Assembly: GCA_937906975.1 (NCBI GenBank)
Contig: CALCUN010000025.1
Span: 1 to 18,920, forward strand
From: an uncultured Bacteroidales bacterium
GTDB lineage: Bacteria; Bacteroidota; Bacteroidia; Bacteroidales; P3
Direction: 5' to 3'
Length of the DNA stretch: 18,920 nucleotides
Positions 11,112 to 18,920 of the stretch are shown here, in pieces. The notes beneath the pieces are model-generated. The model did no database searches. It was not told the DNA's origin and saw only the letters and a list, made by a program, of their open reading frames with translations. The translations under genes and the position numbers were made by a program. Numbering within the stretch: the first letter of the stretch is position 1; each line of letters opens with the position of its first letter.

Positions 11112-12542
11112 ATGTTAAATTTAGAAGAAAAACTTAATTTTCCTGTATTTAAACTCATTCAAGAGGCTGCGGATTCTTTGGGCTTGGAAACTTACGTTGT
11201 GGGTGGTTATGTTCGTGATGCTATTATGAATCGCCCTTGTAAGGATATTGATGTTGTTACTATTGGTAGTGGCATTAAATTGGCTAATAGGTTACACGAT
11301 TTGTTGGGTAGCAAGACTTCTAAGGTTACTATCTTTAGAAACTTCGGCACTGCTATGCTTAATTACAAGGATGGTGAGGAGATTTGGCAGGTTGAATTTG
11401 TGGGTGCAAGGAAAGAAAGCTACAATAGAGACTCTCGTAAGCCTATTGTTGAGGACGGCACTTTGGAAGATGACCAAAATAGAAGAGATTTCACCATAAA
11501 TGCTATGGCAATTTGCTTAAATAAAGAGAATTATGGTAAGTTGCTTGATCCTTTTGATGGTATAAATCATATTAAGAATCAAATTATTCAAACACCTCTT
11601 GACCCTGATATTACTTTTTCGGACGACCCTTTGAGAATGCTTAGGGCTATTAGATTTGCAAGCCGTTTGGATTTTTCTATTCACCCTGATACTTTTGATG
11701 CTATTAAGAGAAATGCTTATAGGATTGAGATTGTGTCTATGGAAAGAAACATTGAGGAGATAAATAAAATGATTATGTCTTCTCATCCTTCAATGGCGTT
11801 TCGTTTGATGGATAAGGCGGGTTTGCTTGAAAGGATTATTCCAGAACTTGTTAAGTTAAAGGGTACTGAGTCTGTTGGTGAGCGTTCTCATAAGGATAAT
11901 TTCAAACATACTTTGGAGGTTTTGGAAAATATTTCTGCTAAAACCGATAATTTATTCTTGCGTTGGACTGCTCTTTTGCACGATATTGGAAAGCCTTATT
12001 GTAAAAGGTATGATGAAAAGACTGGCTTTACTTTCCATGGGCATGAAATTAAGGGTAGCAGAATGGTGAAAAATATTTTCAGAAAGCTAAAACTGCCTTT
12101 GAATGAAAAGATGAAGTATGTGGAAAAGTTGGTTGCTCTGCATTTAAGACCTATTATTTTGGCTGAAAGTGTGGTTACTGATTCTGCTGTAAGACGTCTT
12201 TTGTTTGATGCGGGTGAAGATATTGATGATTTAATGCTTCTTTGTCAGGCTGATGTTACTTCAAAGAATATAAACAAGGTTAAGCAATATATGCAAAACT
12301 TTGAAGTGGTTAAACAAAAGCTTATTGAGATTGAGGAAAAGGATAAGATTAGAAACTTCCAACCTCCTGTTGATGGTGAGGAGATAATGGAAATTTTCAA
12401 CATTTCTCCTTGTAGGGAAATTGGAATTTTGAAAACTATTATAAAAGACGCTATTTTAGATGGCGTAATTCCTAATGATAAAGAGGCTGCAATGGAATTG
12501 CTTTTTAAAGAGGCAGAAAAATTAGGCTTGAAAAAACAATGA
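11112..12542 (+). CDS. cca: CCA tRNA nucleotidyltransferase, HD-domain type
   Basis: Adds or repairs the 3' CCA of tRNA, or belongs to the closely related poly(A) polymerase branch of class II nucleotidyltransferases. The head domain has VVGGYVRDAIMNRPCKDID, with GG at 31-32 and metal-binding Asp45 and Asp47. RRDFTINAMA (124-133) and DDPLRMLRAIRFASRLDF (171-188) are the conserved base- and tRNA-binding motifs. The C-terminal half carries an HD phosphohydrolase-like domain with His266 and HD at 290-291 in LLHDIGKPY. At 476 residues it fits the HD-containing Bacteroidota form. It opens a plus-strand run and its stop overlaps the miaA start in ATGA (12539-12542), so both tRNA enzymes are probably coupled. 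The -7 box is immediately upstream. Confidence 0.92.
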   Translation: MLNLEEKLNFPVFKLIQEAADSLGLETYVVGGYVRDAIMNRPCKDIDVVTIGSGIKLANRLHDLLGSKTSKVTIFRNFGTAMLNYKDGEEIWQVEFVGARKESYNRDSRKPIVEDGTLEDDQNRRDFTINAMAICLNKENYGKLLDPFDGINHIKNQIIQTPLDPDITFSDDPLRMLRAIRFASRLDFSIHPDTFDAIKRNAYRIEIVSMERNIEEINKMIMSSHPSMAFRLMDKAGLLERIIPELVKLKGTESVGERSHKDNFKHTLEVLENISAKTDNLFLRWTALLHDIGKPYCKRYDEKTGFTFHGHEIKGSRMVKNIFRKLKLPLNEKMKYVEKLVALHLRPIILAESVVTDSAVRRLLFDAGEDIDDLMLLCQADVTSKNINKVKQYMQNFEVVKQKLIEIEEKDKIRNFQPPVDGEEIMEIFNISPCREIGILKTIIKDAILDGVIPNDKEAAMELLFKEAEKLGLKKQ

Positions 12543-13432
12543 GCAAAAAGAAGTTAGTTGTTTTAATTGGACCTACGGCTGTTGGAAAAACGGCTTTAAG
12601 TATAGAATTGGCAAATTTTCTAAATACTGAAATCGTATCTGCTGATTCTCGTCAGTTTTATAAGGAATTGAATATAGGGGTTGCTACTCCTACTGCTTTG
12701 GAACTTTCCTTGGCAAAGCACAATCTTATTGGCCATATCTCAATTCATCAAAAGTATAACGTAGCAGATTTTGAGCAAGACGCTCTTAAAGAGTTGGAAA
12801 GAATATTTCAAAACAATGATTATGCAGTTCTTACGGGTGGTAGCGGACTTTATGTGAATGCTCTTTGCTATGGGGTTGATAATATGCCTGATGTGAAAGC
12901 TGAGATTAGAGAGGAATTAAACAATTTATTCGCTACACAAGGGATTGCTCCACTTCAAGAGGAGCTTATGCAAAAAGACCCTGAGTATTGGCAGATTGTT
13001 GATAGACAAAATCATATAAGATTAATTAGAGCCTTAGAGGTATGTCGTCAAACAGGCAAGACCTTTACTTCTTTTCGCTCTGGGGAAAAGAAAAAACGTG
13101 ATTTTGAGATAATAAAACTTGGACTTGAAAGAGAAAGAGAAATTCTTTTGGATAGGATTTATAAAAGGGTTGATTTAATGATTGAAGAGGGTTTGGAAAA
13201 TGAGGCAAGAGGTGTTTACCCTTTTAGAGATTTGCAAGCCTTGCAAACAGTTGGTTACAAGGAGTTATTTGAATACTTTGATGGAAAGGTAGATTTTTCT
13301 ACTGCTATTGAGAATATAAAAATTAATACAAGACAATATGCCAAGCGACAAATGACTTGGTTTAAGAAAGATAAGAATACACTTTGGCTTAATGCTGAAA
13401 ATAAAATTGATTGGAGATGTTTAGATTTATAG
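12539..13432 (+). CDS. miaA: tRNA dimethylallyltransferase
   Basis: Transfers a dimethylallyl group from DMAPP to N6 of A37 in tRNAs that read UNN codons (i6A), which improves decoding. At 297 residues it is a normal length. The P-loop GPTAVGKT lies at 11-18. SADSRQFYKELNIGVATPT (34-52) contains the conserved catalytic-region Asp and substrate-binding residues. LTGGSGLYVNAL (98-109) is a family motif, and RQNHIRLIRALEV and QTVGYKEL follow. It overlaps cca by 4 bases (ATGA), and its last 16 bases overlap the next gene, so translation is likely coupled through the run. Confidence 0.95.
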   Translation: MSKKKLVVLIGPTAVGKTALSIELANFLNTEIVSADSRQFYKELNIGVATPTALELSLAKHNLIGHISIHQKYNVADFEQDALKELERIFQNNDYAVLTGGSGLYVNALCYGVDNMPDVKAEIREELNNLFATQGIAPLQEELMQKDPEYWQIVDRQNHIRLIRALEVCRQTGKTFTSFRSGEKKKRDFEIIKLGLEREREILLDRIYKRVDLMIEEGLENEARGVYPFRDLQALQTVGYKELFEYFDGKVDFSTAIENIKINTRQYAKRQMTWFKKDKNTLWLNAENKIDWRCLDL

Positions 13433-14589
13433 CACCGATTTTACTGCTTTGTTGCTTTACAAATAGTGTTTTAGGACAAGAAACACCTGAAAAAAAGAAC
13501 TTAATCTATAATAATTCTTTTGAAGATCATCTTTATTGTCCTCAAAAAATTGAACCATACGGTCAAATGATGGAGGTTGAAGCGTGGTGGCAACCAACAG
13601 GTGGCTCTTCTGATTACTATCACCCTTGTGGAGGAAAGCAATGTCAAATGCCAAAAAACAAATTGGGCTATCAATATGCAAAAACAGGCGATGCAATGGT
13701 TGGAATCTACACTTCAAAAACAACATATCGTGAATATATTCAAACAGAGCTTAAAGAAACACTTCAAGCTGGCGAGAGATATAAACTTAGTTTTTGGGTT
13801 AGCCTTTCCGAATACTCAACCGGTGCGGTTGCAACCATAGGTGGACTTTTTACAAACGAAAGAATAAAAGACGATACTCGTGAACTTTTCACCAACAACA
13901 CTAAAACAAAACACACCAACGGAATTAAGCAAGAGATTGCAAAGATATTTCAACCTCAAGTTGTTAATTCTTTTGACAAACCTTTATTAGACACAGAGAA
14001 TTGGCAAAAAATTGAAGGCGAATTTGTGGCAAAAGGTGGAGAAAAGTTCCTTACGATTGGAAATTTCTATCCTGCTGAACAAAGTAACCTTTTATTTCCT
14101 AAATTCTTAAAAAACATTCTTCCTGGTGCTTATTACTATATTGATGATGTTGAGTTGTATTGTTTAACATGTCATGAGAAAAAAGTTATAAAACAAGAAA
14201 ATATTACTATAACTACACAAAAGGACGAGCCTCAATATAAAGTTGGTCAAGTGATTGTTTTGGAAAATATTTTCTTTGACTTTGATAAGAGTGTGCTTTT
14301 ACCTCAAAGCTTTGTGGAACTTCACAAACTAATAAATATTTTGGAAGAATATCCAAATATGAAGATAGAACTTTCTGGACACACCGACAGTAAGGGAAGT
14401 GATAAGTATAATTTAAAGCTTTCAAGAGAAAGAGCGGAAGCTGTTTTCAACTATTTGGTAGAAAAAGGCATAGACCAAAAACGTCTAACTCACAAAGGAT
14501 TTGGAGCAAAACAACCAATAGCAGACAATGCCACAGATGAGGGAAGAGCAAAGAATAGAAGAGTTGAATTTAAAATAGTTTCAATGTAG
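13417..14589 (+). CDS. Outer-membrane OmpA-domain protein with a Bacteroidota N-terminal region
   Basis: A 390-residue exported protein that should anchor the envelope to peptidoglycan through a C-terminal OmpA domain (about 281-388: FFDFDKSVLLPQS, LSGHTDSKGSDKYNLKLSRERA, GFGAKQP, NRRVEF). Asp324 and Arg339 correspond to the peptidoglycan-binding pair. The N-terminal region (about 25-250) begins NLIYNNSFEDHLYCPQKIEP and ends with YYIDDVELYC. It looks like a galactose-binding or carbohydrate-binding beta-sandwich often placed before OmpA domains in Bacteroidota. I start at the ATG at 13417, which gives a clean signal peptide; a TTG two codons earlier is weaker. Cleavage is probably at VLG-QE, but the LLLCC stretch could be read as a lipobox. 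It overlaps miaA by 16 bases and precedes the methyltransferase by 1 base. Confidence 0.85.
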   Translation: MFRFIAPILLLCCFTNSVLGQETPEKKNLIYNNSFEDHLYCPQKIEPYGQMMEVEAWWQPTGGSSDYYHPCGGKQCQMPKNKLGYQYAKTGDAMVGIYTSKTTYREYIQTELKETLQAGERYKLSFWVSLSEYSTGAVATIGGLFTNERIKDDTRELFTNNTKTKHTNGIKQEIAKIFQPQVVNSFDKPLLDTENWQKIEGEFVAKGGEKFLTIGNFYPAEQSNLLFPKFLKNILPGAYYYIDDVELYCLTCHEKKVIKQENITITTQKDEPQYKVGQVIVLENIFFDFDKSVLLPQSFVELHKLINILEEYPNMKIELSGHTDSKGSDKYNLKLSRERAEAVFNYLVEKGIDQKRLTHKGFGAKQPIADNATDEGRAKNRRVEFKIVSM

Positions 14590-14590
14590 T

Positions 14591-15247
14591 ATGGAAAAGC
14601 AAATCCACCCATTTCTTGATAAAAGAATAGAAGATTATTGTCAAGAATTTTGTTCAAAAGAAGATGATAGACTAAAATACATTGACAGACAAACTCATAT
14701 CAAGTTTTTACGTCCCAATATGCTTAGTGGGAATTGGCAAGGCACTCTTTTAAAAATCATTTCCTTGCTTGTAAAGCCTAAAAGAGTTTTAGAAATTGGA
14801 ACTTTTACCTCATACGCAACTCTATGTCTTGCAGAAGGTTTACAAGAAGGTGGAATGGTTCACACCATTGAAAGAGATGAAAGTTTACAATTCTTTATTG
14901 AAGAAACTATTGCTAAGTTTAATCTTCAAGACAAGATAAAACTACATATTGGAAACGCCTTAGAGGTTGTTGATACAATAGAGGGAAATTTCGATTTAAT
15001 ATTTATAGATGCCGATAAGGCGAATTATCCTACCTATTTTGAGAAATGTGTTGAAAGACTAAATAGTGGTGGAATTTTAATTGCAGATAATATCCTATGG
15101 TACGGAAAAGTAGTTTTGGAGGTAAAGGATAGCGATAAGGAAACTAAATCTATAATGAATTTCAACAAGATGGTAACAGAAGATGAACGCTTAGATAATT
15201 TGATTATCCCTATTAGAGATGGTCTTATGGTAGCCAGAAAGAAGTAA
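14591..15247 (+). CDS. SAM-dependent O-methyltransferase, catechol/caffeoyl-CoA type (TrmR-like)
   Basis: Class I methyltransferase of the family that includes catechol O-methyltransferase, caffeoyl-CoA O-methyltransferase and TrmR/YrrM, which methylates 5-hydroxyuridine at the tRNA wobble base. The SAM-binding motif VLEIGTFTSYAT is at 66-77, the acidic loop end IERDE at 93-97 and IFIDADKANYPTYF at 137-150. IADNILWYGKV (164-174) supplies the metal-binding Asp and Asn, with Asp140. At 218 residues it is the usual length. It starts 1 base after the OmpA-type stop in a run with two tRNA-modifying genes, which slightly favours a tRNA substrate; the sequence alone cannot separate that from a small-molecule catechol. 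Its last 23 bases overlap the convergent beta-barrel gene. Confidence 0.85.
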   Translation: MEKQIHPFLDKRIEDYCQEFCSKEDDRLKYIDRQTHIKFLRPNMLSGNWQGTLLKIISLLVKPKRVLEIGTFTSYATLCLAEGLQEGGMVHTIERDESLQFFIEETIAKFNLQDKIKLHIGNALEVVDTIEGNFDLIFIDADKANYPTYFEKCVERLNSGGILIADNILWYGKVVLEVKDSDKETKSIMNFNKMVTEDERLDNLIIPIRDGLMVARKK

Positions 15248-15773
15248 AGCCACCAAATCCGTAATCATAAAGTGGTCTATGATATGGCATATACGGATTG
15301 TAAAAAGCGAAAGGATTATTTGAATCCATAATTGTTAAAGACACATCTATAAATGAGTCTTCTCTAAACATATAACGAAAAGAAGCATTAACTGCTCTTG
15401 TATAGAAGAAATTATTTGCAACAACCATATTGCTAAAATAAGCAGAAAAACTCATCAATAGTTTTTCCGATGCTTTGTAGTCAAGACTTGCCTTCAAAGC
15501 CATTTGTTTACCTTTTGCAGAATAAGGAGCTTTATTTTCTACATCACATAAAGGAGAACGAAACATAAAATCCGTTGAAGAAATTCCAAATCTTATACCC
15601 ACATCATCAGTAAGCCATTGATTATAGCCCACTCCCATTCTATTGGCAAAAAAGTTTTCTCCAATAGCACTAGAGTATGAAAGAGTTACATCGCCCTTGT
15701 CAGGTTTTAATTCCTGACAATAAGCGATGTAACTAATTGAAAAAAATAAACTTATTATTAGTAATTTCTTCAT
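15225..15773 (-). CDS. Small outer-membrane beta-barrel protein, function unknown
   Basis: A 182-residue exported protein. A signal peptide (MKKLLIISLFFSISYIAYC) ends before QELKP. The mature part is a series of amphipathic strand-like segments (VTLSYSSAIGENF, VGIRFGISSTDFMF, QMALKASLDYKAS, MSFSAYFSNMV, VNASFRYMF) and a Tyr/Pro-rich turn NPYMPYHRPLYDYGF before the last aromatic strand GGFTSFWLP. This fits a small beta-barrel of eight or so strands; I do not recognise a closer family. It lies 9 bases after the previous barrel gene and is probably the last gene of the redox/barrel transcript. Its final 23 bases overlap the convergent methyltransferase, leaving no room for a separate terminator. 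Confidence 0.75.
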   Translation of the reverse strand: MKKLLIISLFFSISYIAYCQELKPDKGDVTLSYSSAIGENFFANRMGVGYNQWLTDDVGIRFGISSTDFMFRSPLCDVENKAPYSAKGKQMALKASLDYKASEKLLMSFSAYFSNMVVANNFFYTRAVNASFRYMFREDSFIDVSLTIMDSNNPFAFYNPYMPYHRPLYDYGFGGFTSFWLP

Positions 15774-15782
15774 ACTATTATT

Positions 15783-16694
15783 TTACCAACGTATTCCGTG
15801 GTTCCAATTATCAAAAAAGTATGACACGCTAAATGAAATCAATTGTTGGTGAGGAGAAGATGGTATTTCTTGATTCAAAAACTCAAATGAATTATTTATA
15901 TCATTATACCCTTTTGCTTCATATCTTCCTGTAAATGATTTTTTATAATCATAAAGCGGAGTCAAGCTATATTGATATTGAACTAAGAATTGTAAACTTT
16001 TCCATTCAAAGCCTAATCCTATTTGGAAACCACCATCTATTTGCCAAGTACCATCAGTTGCAAAAGTGTCATTGCGATCTTTCCAATAAGTTGCACCATG
16101 CACTGTTGGGTCAAAGCAAATTAAATTATGCACTCCTGTTTCTTCATTTCTAAAAGGCTCTCTAATTGTTTGGTGTTGTGAACGTGGAGAATCGTTTTCA
16201 CCATAATGGTCTTCAAAATCTGTGAATCCATAAATTCCCACTCCGAAAAACGCTCCCGCAGAAGCAAGCAAACGCCAATCGTCATTCAATTCATATTTAT
16301 AAATAAGGTCAATAGGAATTTGAAGATAATCTGCTTTTGCGTTTATTTCAACATTTTGAGTATTTAGCTTATACCCTTTTGTTGTGTACATGAAATTAGA
16401 TTGCAAAAAGAAGTAATCATTCAACTGAGCTTGAGCTGCAACTCCAATATTAAAGCCATACTTAAATGGTTTTGTGTCAGTAAAACCTATATACTCCAAT
16501 CTTTCATTGTAGTAAGCCAATCCATTATACACATCTAAACCTTTTGCAGAAGTAAGGTCGCTCATATTAAATCCTGCTCTTACTCCCAATCTAATCAATG
16601 GGGCTTTATTTCTTCTTTGTGCAGAAAGATTATCGCTAAAGCTTACGCACAAAAGAAGAAATGCCATTGATAGAAATAAAACTCTACTTTTCAT
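15783..16694 (-). CDS. Outer-membrane beta-barrel protein of the porin/PorT-like type
   Basis: A 303-residue exported protein. I choose the ATG at 16694, which starts a good signal peptide (MKSRVLFLSMAFLLLCVSF, cleavage near LSA-QR). An upstream ATG at 16718 would overlap the oxidoreductase gene. The mature sequence begins LIRLGVRAGFNMSDL, the common opening of Bacteroidota outer-membrane barrel proteins of the PorT/OMP_b-brl type. It continues with alternating strands (YGFNIGVAAQAQLNDYFFLQSNFMYT, LQIPIDLIYKYEL and GGFQIGLGFEWKSLQFLVQYQYSLTPL, each a separate strand region) and ends FSVSYFFDNWNHGIRW. It starts 1 base after the oxidoreductase stop and is followed by a second barrel gene after 9 bases, indicating one operon. 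Partner unknown; PorT-like members serve secretion or are simply porins. Confidence 0.82.
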   Translation of the reverse strand: MKSRVLFLSMAFLLLCVSFSDNLSAQRRNKAPLIRLGVRAGFNMSDLTSAKGLDVYNGLAYYNERLEYIGFTDTKPFKYGFNIGVAAQAQLNDYFFLQSNFMYTTKGYKLNTQNVEINAKADYLQIPIDLIYKYELNDDWRLLASAGAFFGVGIYGFTDFEDHYGENDSPRSQHQTIREPFRNEETGVHNLICFDPTVHGATYWKDRNDTFATDGTWQIDGGFQIGLGFEWKSLQFLVQYQYSLTPLYDYKKSFTGRYEAKGYNDINNSFEFLNQEIPSSPHQQLISFSVSYFFDNWNHGIRW

Positions 16695-16695
16695 A

Positions 16696-18920
16696 CTATT
16701 TATTTCTAAGATATTCATCTATACTCTTTGCTGCCTTTTTACCAGCACCCATTGCAAGGATTACAGTTGCAGCACCCATTACAGCATCTCCACCTGCAAA
16801 GATACCTTCTCTTGAAGTAGCAGCGTGTTCATCAGTTTGGATTCCGCCCCACTCTGTTGCATCAAGATTTTCTGTTGTATCTATGATTAATTTATTAGGA
16901 GCAGTTCCCAATGCCATAATCACACAATCAGCAGGTAATTCATGTTCGCTACCAGGTAATTCAACAGGACTTCTTCTTCCGCTTGCATCAGGTTCACCAA
17001 GTTCCATCTTGATACATTTCACAGATTTCACCCAACCTTTTTCATCACCCATTATTTCAATAGGGTTAGTCATAAAGTGGAATTCAATTCCTTCTTCTTT
17101 TGCGTGATGGATTTCCTCAACTCTTGCAGGCATTTCGTTCTTTCCTCTACGATAAACAACATGCACCTCTGCACCTAAACGTCTTGCAGTACGAGCAGCG
17201 TCCATTGCAACGTTACCTCCACCAACTACAATTGTTACATTACCAGGATAAACAGGAGTATCATAACCCTCTTCGTATGCTTTCATCAAATTACTTCTTG
17301 TTAAAAGTTCATTTGCTGAAACAACACCATTTAAATTCTTTCCTGGGATATTCATAAACTTAGGAAGACCAGCACCAGAAGCAATATAAACAGCAGAGAA
17401 TCCTTCTTTATCAAACAACTCATCTATTGTGATACTTCTACCTATTATAACGTCTGTTACGATCTTAACTCCTAATTTCTTAATGTTTTCAACCTCTTGT
17501 TTAACCACCTTTTCTTTTGGTAAACGGAACTCAGGAATACCATAAACCAATACTCCACCAGCTTGATGTAAAGCCTCAAATATTGTTACTTCGTATCCCA
17601 TTTTAGCAAGGTCGCCCGCACAAGTCAAACCACTTGGACCACTACCCACAATTGCAACCTTCTTACCATTTGAAGCAGGAACCTCTGTAAAATCCAATTT
17701 AACCTCTCTTGCCCAATCAGCAACAAATCTTTCCAACTTACCAATTGCAACAGGATCGCCTTTCTTTCCTAATACACAACTTCCTTCACATTGACTTTCT
17801 TGAGGACAAACTCTACCACACACTGCAGGCAAAGCAGAAGATGAAGAAATAATTTTGTAAGCTTGTGCAAAATGACCAACATGACCACCTCTTATTTGTT
17901 TAATGAAAGAAGGTATATCAATATTTACAGGACATGCACTCACACAACCAGGATTCTTACATTGCAAACAACGATCTGCCTCTTCCATTGCCTCTTCCAT
18001 TGTGTAGCCATAACAAACCTCGTCAAAATTCTTCACTCTCACAACAGCATCTTGCTCTCTTACAGGAACACGTCTTTTCTTTATTGTGTGATTAACCGCT
18101 GCGGTTAAGTTACATTTATGATCCTCTGAATCAGTTGCTATTTCGTGAGTTTTATACATTGATTGTCTTCTGATAGCCTCGTCAAAATCCACAAGATGTG
18201 CATCAAATTCAGGACCATCAACACAAGTAAACTTAGTCTTTCCACCAATTGTTACTCTACATGCCCCACACATACCTGTACCATCAACCATCAATGAATT
18301 TAAGCTAACAGTTGTTTTAATTCCAAGTTCTTTTGTCAAAAGAGAAACGAACTTCATCATCACCATTGGTCCAATTGCTACCACTTCATCATACTTTGCA
18401 CCCTCTTCAACAAGTTTCTTTACGCAATCAGTTACCAATCCTTTCATTCCATACGAACCATCATCAGTGCAAACATAAAGATTATCAGCCACCTCTCTCA
18501 TCATATCTTCAAGAATAAGAGTATTCTTAGTTTTTGTACCGATAATCACATCTGCCTTCATTCCGTGTTCTTTCACCCACTTAACTTGTGGATACACAGG
18601 AGCAGTTCCAACACCCCCTGCAACGAATAAGATTTTCTTATTTGCTTTTTCCTCTTCAGGAACATACATCAATTCAGATTCCTTACCAAGTGGTCCTACC
18701 ACATCTTTCAATTTATTTCCTTTTCCTAACTTAGCCAACTTTTCAGTTGATTTTCCTACAATTTGGAAAACGATAGTGATTGTTCCTTCCTCTTTATTGT
18801 AATCACAAATAGTTAAAGGGATTCTTTCACCTTTATCATCTATTATTATGATAATGAATTGTCCAGGTTTTGCAGCTCTTGCCACCCAATAGGCACTTAT
18901 CTCCATTAGATAAATGTTAG
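16696..18920 (-). CDS. NAD(P)H oxidoreductase fusion: ferredoxin-NADP reductase-like (PyrK/NfnA) + GltD/NfnB, partial at the start
   Basis: Flavin/iron-sulfur enzyme annotated in Bacteroidota as bifunctional dihydroorotate dehydrogenase NAD-binding subunit/NADPH-glutamate synthase. It has the domain order of a fused Nfn transhydrogenase (NADH-dependent ferredoxin:NADP oxidoreductase). Numbering from the Met at 18906: FAD-binding domain with RIPLTI (29-34), NAD-binding LFVAGGVGTAPVYPQ (93-107), and a [2Fe-2S] site DGTGMCGAC...C (Cys213, 216, 228). A GltD part follows with Cys clusters CLQCKNPGCVSACP (313-326) and CGRVCPQESQCEGSC (363-377) for two [4Fe-4S] centres, FAD motif VAIVGSGPSG (417-426) and NADPH motif VVGGGNVAMDAARTARR. 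The frame stays open upstream of 18906 to the window end (reading NIYL, family-like), so the true start lies outside and roughly 25-30 residues are missing. Downstream are two barrel genes. Confidence 0.88.
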   Translation of the reverse strand, partial: NIYLMEISAYWVARAAKPGQFIIIIIDDKGERIPLTICDYNKEEGTITIVFQIVGKSTEKLAKLGKGNKLKDVVGPLGKESELMYVPEEEKANKKILFVAGGVGTAPVYPQVKWVKEHGMKADVIIGTKTKNTLILEDMMREVADNLYVCTDDGSYGMKGLVTDCVKKLVEEGAKYDEVVAIGPMVMMKFVSLLTKELGIKTTVSLNSLMVDGTGMCGACRVTIGGKTKFTCVDGPEFDAHLVDFDEAIRRQSMYKTHEIATDSEDHKCNLTAAVNHTIKKRRVPVREQDAVVRVKNFDEVCYGYTMEEAMEEADRCLQCKNPGCVSACPVNIDIPSFIKQIRGGHVGHFAQAYKIISSSSALPAVCGRVCPQESQCEGSCVLGKKGDPVAIGKLERFVADWAREVKLDFTEVPASNGKKVAIVGSGPSGLTCAGDLAKMGYEVTIFEALHQAGGVLVYGIPEFRLPKEKVVKQEVENIKKLGVKIVTDVIIGRSITIDELFDKEGFSAVYIASGAGLPKFMNIPGKNLNGVVSANELLTRSNLMKAYEEGYDTPVYPGNVTIVVGGGNVAMDAARTARRLGAEVHVVYRRGKNEMPARVEEIHHAKEEGIEFHFMTNPIEIMGDEKGWVKSVKCIKMELGEPDASGRRSPVELPGSEHELPADCVIMALGTAPNKLIIDTTENLDATEWGGIQTDEHAATSREGIFAGGDAVMGAATVILAMGAGKKAAKSIDEYLRNK

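Noticed and set aside
16695..16718. ATG at 16718 as the start of the beta-barrel protein
   Set aside because: It would overlap the oxidoreductase gene and put eight residues before a signal peptide that starts properly at 16694.
18907..18920. 18906 as the true start of the oxidoreductase
   Set aside because: The frame is open upstream to the window edge with family-like residues (NIYL), and the first beta-strand of the flavin domain would be missing.

Overview
The window is best read as two pieces of DNA. From about position 815 to the right end it is one AT-rich chromosome segment of a Bacteroidota bacterium, probably an uncultured member of the Bacteroidales. The evidence is a Bacteroidota-type GyrB, a YfhO-family membrane protein, several beta-barrel and OmpA-type envelope proteins, start codons preceded by A-rich leaders without Shine-Dalgarno sequences, and repeated matches to the Bacteroidota -7 promoter box TAnnTTTG. 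From position 1 to about 790 the sequence is different. It is near 50% G+C in its first 240 bases by hand count and holds an lspA-rluD pair whose proteins and gene order look like Firmicutes/Clostridia. The join lies in an ATT/ATA low-complexity run at about 785-815 and cuts two genes at once: lspA loses its start and a Bacteroidota beta-barrel gene loses its end. I read this as a chimeric assembly join, less likely a real rearrangement.

Layout. 1-813: partial rluD and 5'-truncated lspA (minus). About 790-1665: small Cys-rich lipoprotein gene followed by a truncated outer-membrane beta-barrel gene (minus, one operon). 1702-2376: a 675-base gap with no convincing protein gene. It holds a long interrupted hairpin (candidate structured RNA or leader), a good minus-strand promoter overlapping a terminator-like hairpin, a triple 23-bp tandem repeat and a phased A-tract repeat running into the gyrB terminator. 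2377-4329: gyrB (minus). 4422-6995: YfhO-family protein (plus). 7001-9745: a small accessory cassette, all minus strand, with an HSDR_N/PD-(D/E)XK-type nuclease and an AbiE-like toxin-antitoxin pair. It is bounded by two almost identical 66-bp direct repeats that also act as terminators. 9741-10961: ornithine aminotransferase (minus). 11112-15247: plus-strand run cca, miaA, an OmpA-domain protein and an O-methyltransferase, with overlaps or 1-base gaps. 15225-18920: minus-strand run of a large flavin/iron-sulfur NAD(P)H oxidoreductase fusion (its start lies beyond the right edge) followed closely by two beta-barrel genes.

Working together: cca and miaA both mature tRNA, and the O-methyltransferase at the end of that run may do so as well (TrmR-like). 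The redox fusion and the two barrels are packed like one transcript without an obvious functional link. The nuclease and toxin-antitoxin genes look like mobile defence cargo set between housekeeping genes. No tRNA, rRNA, CRISPR array or intact insertion sequence was seen.
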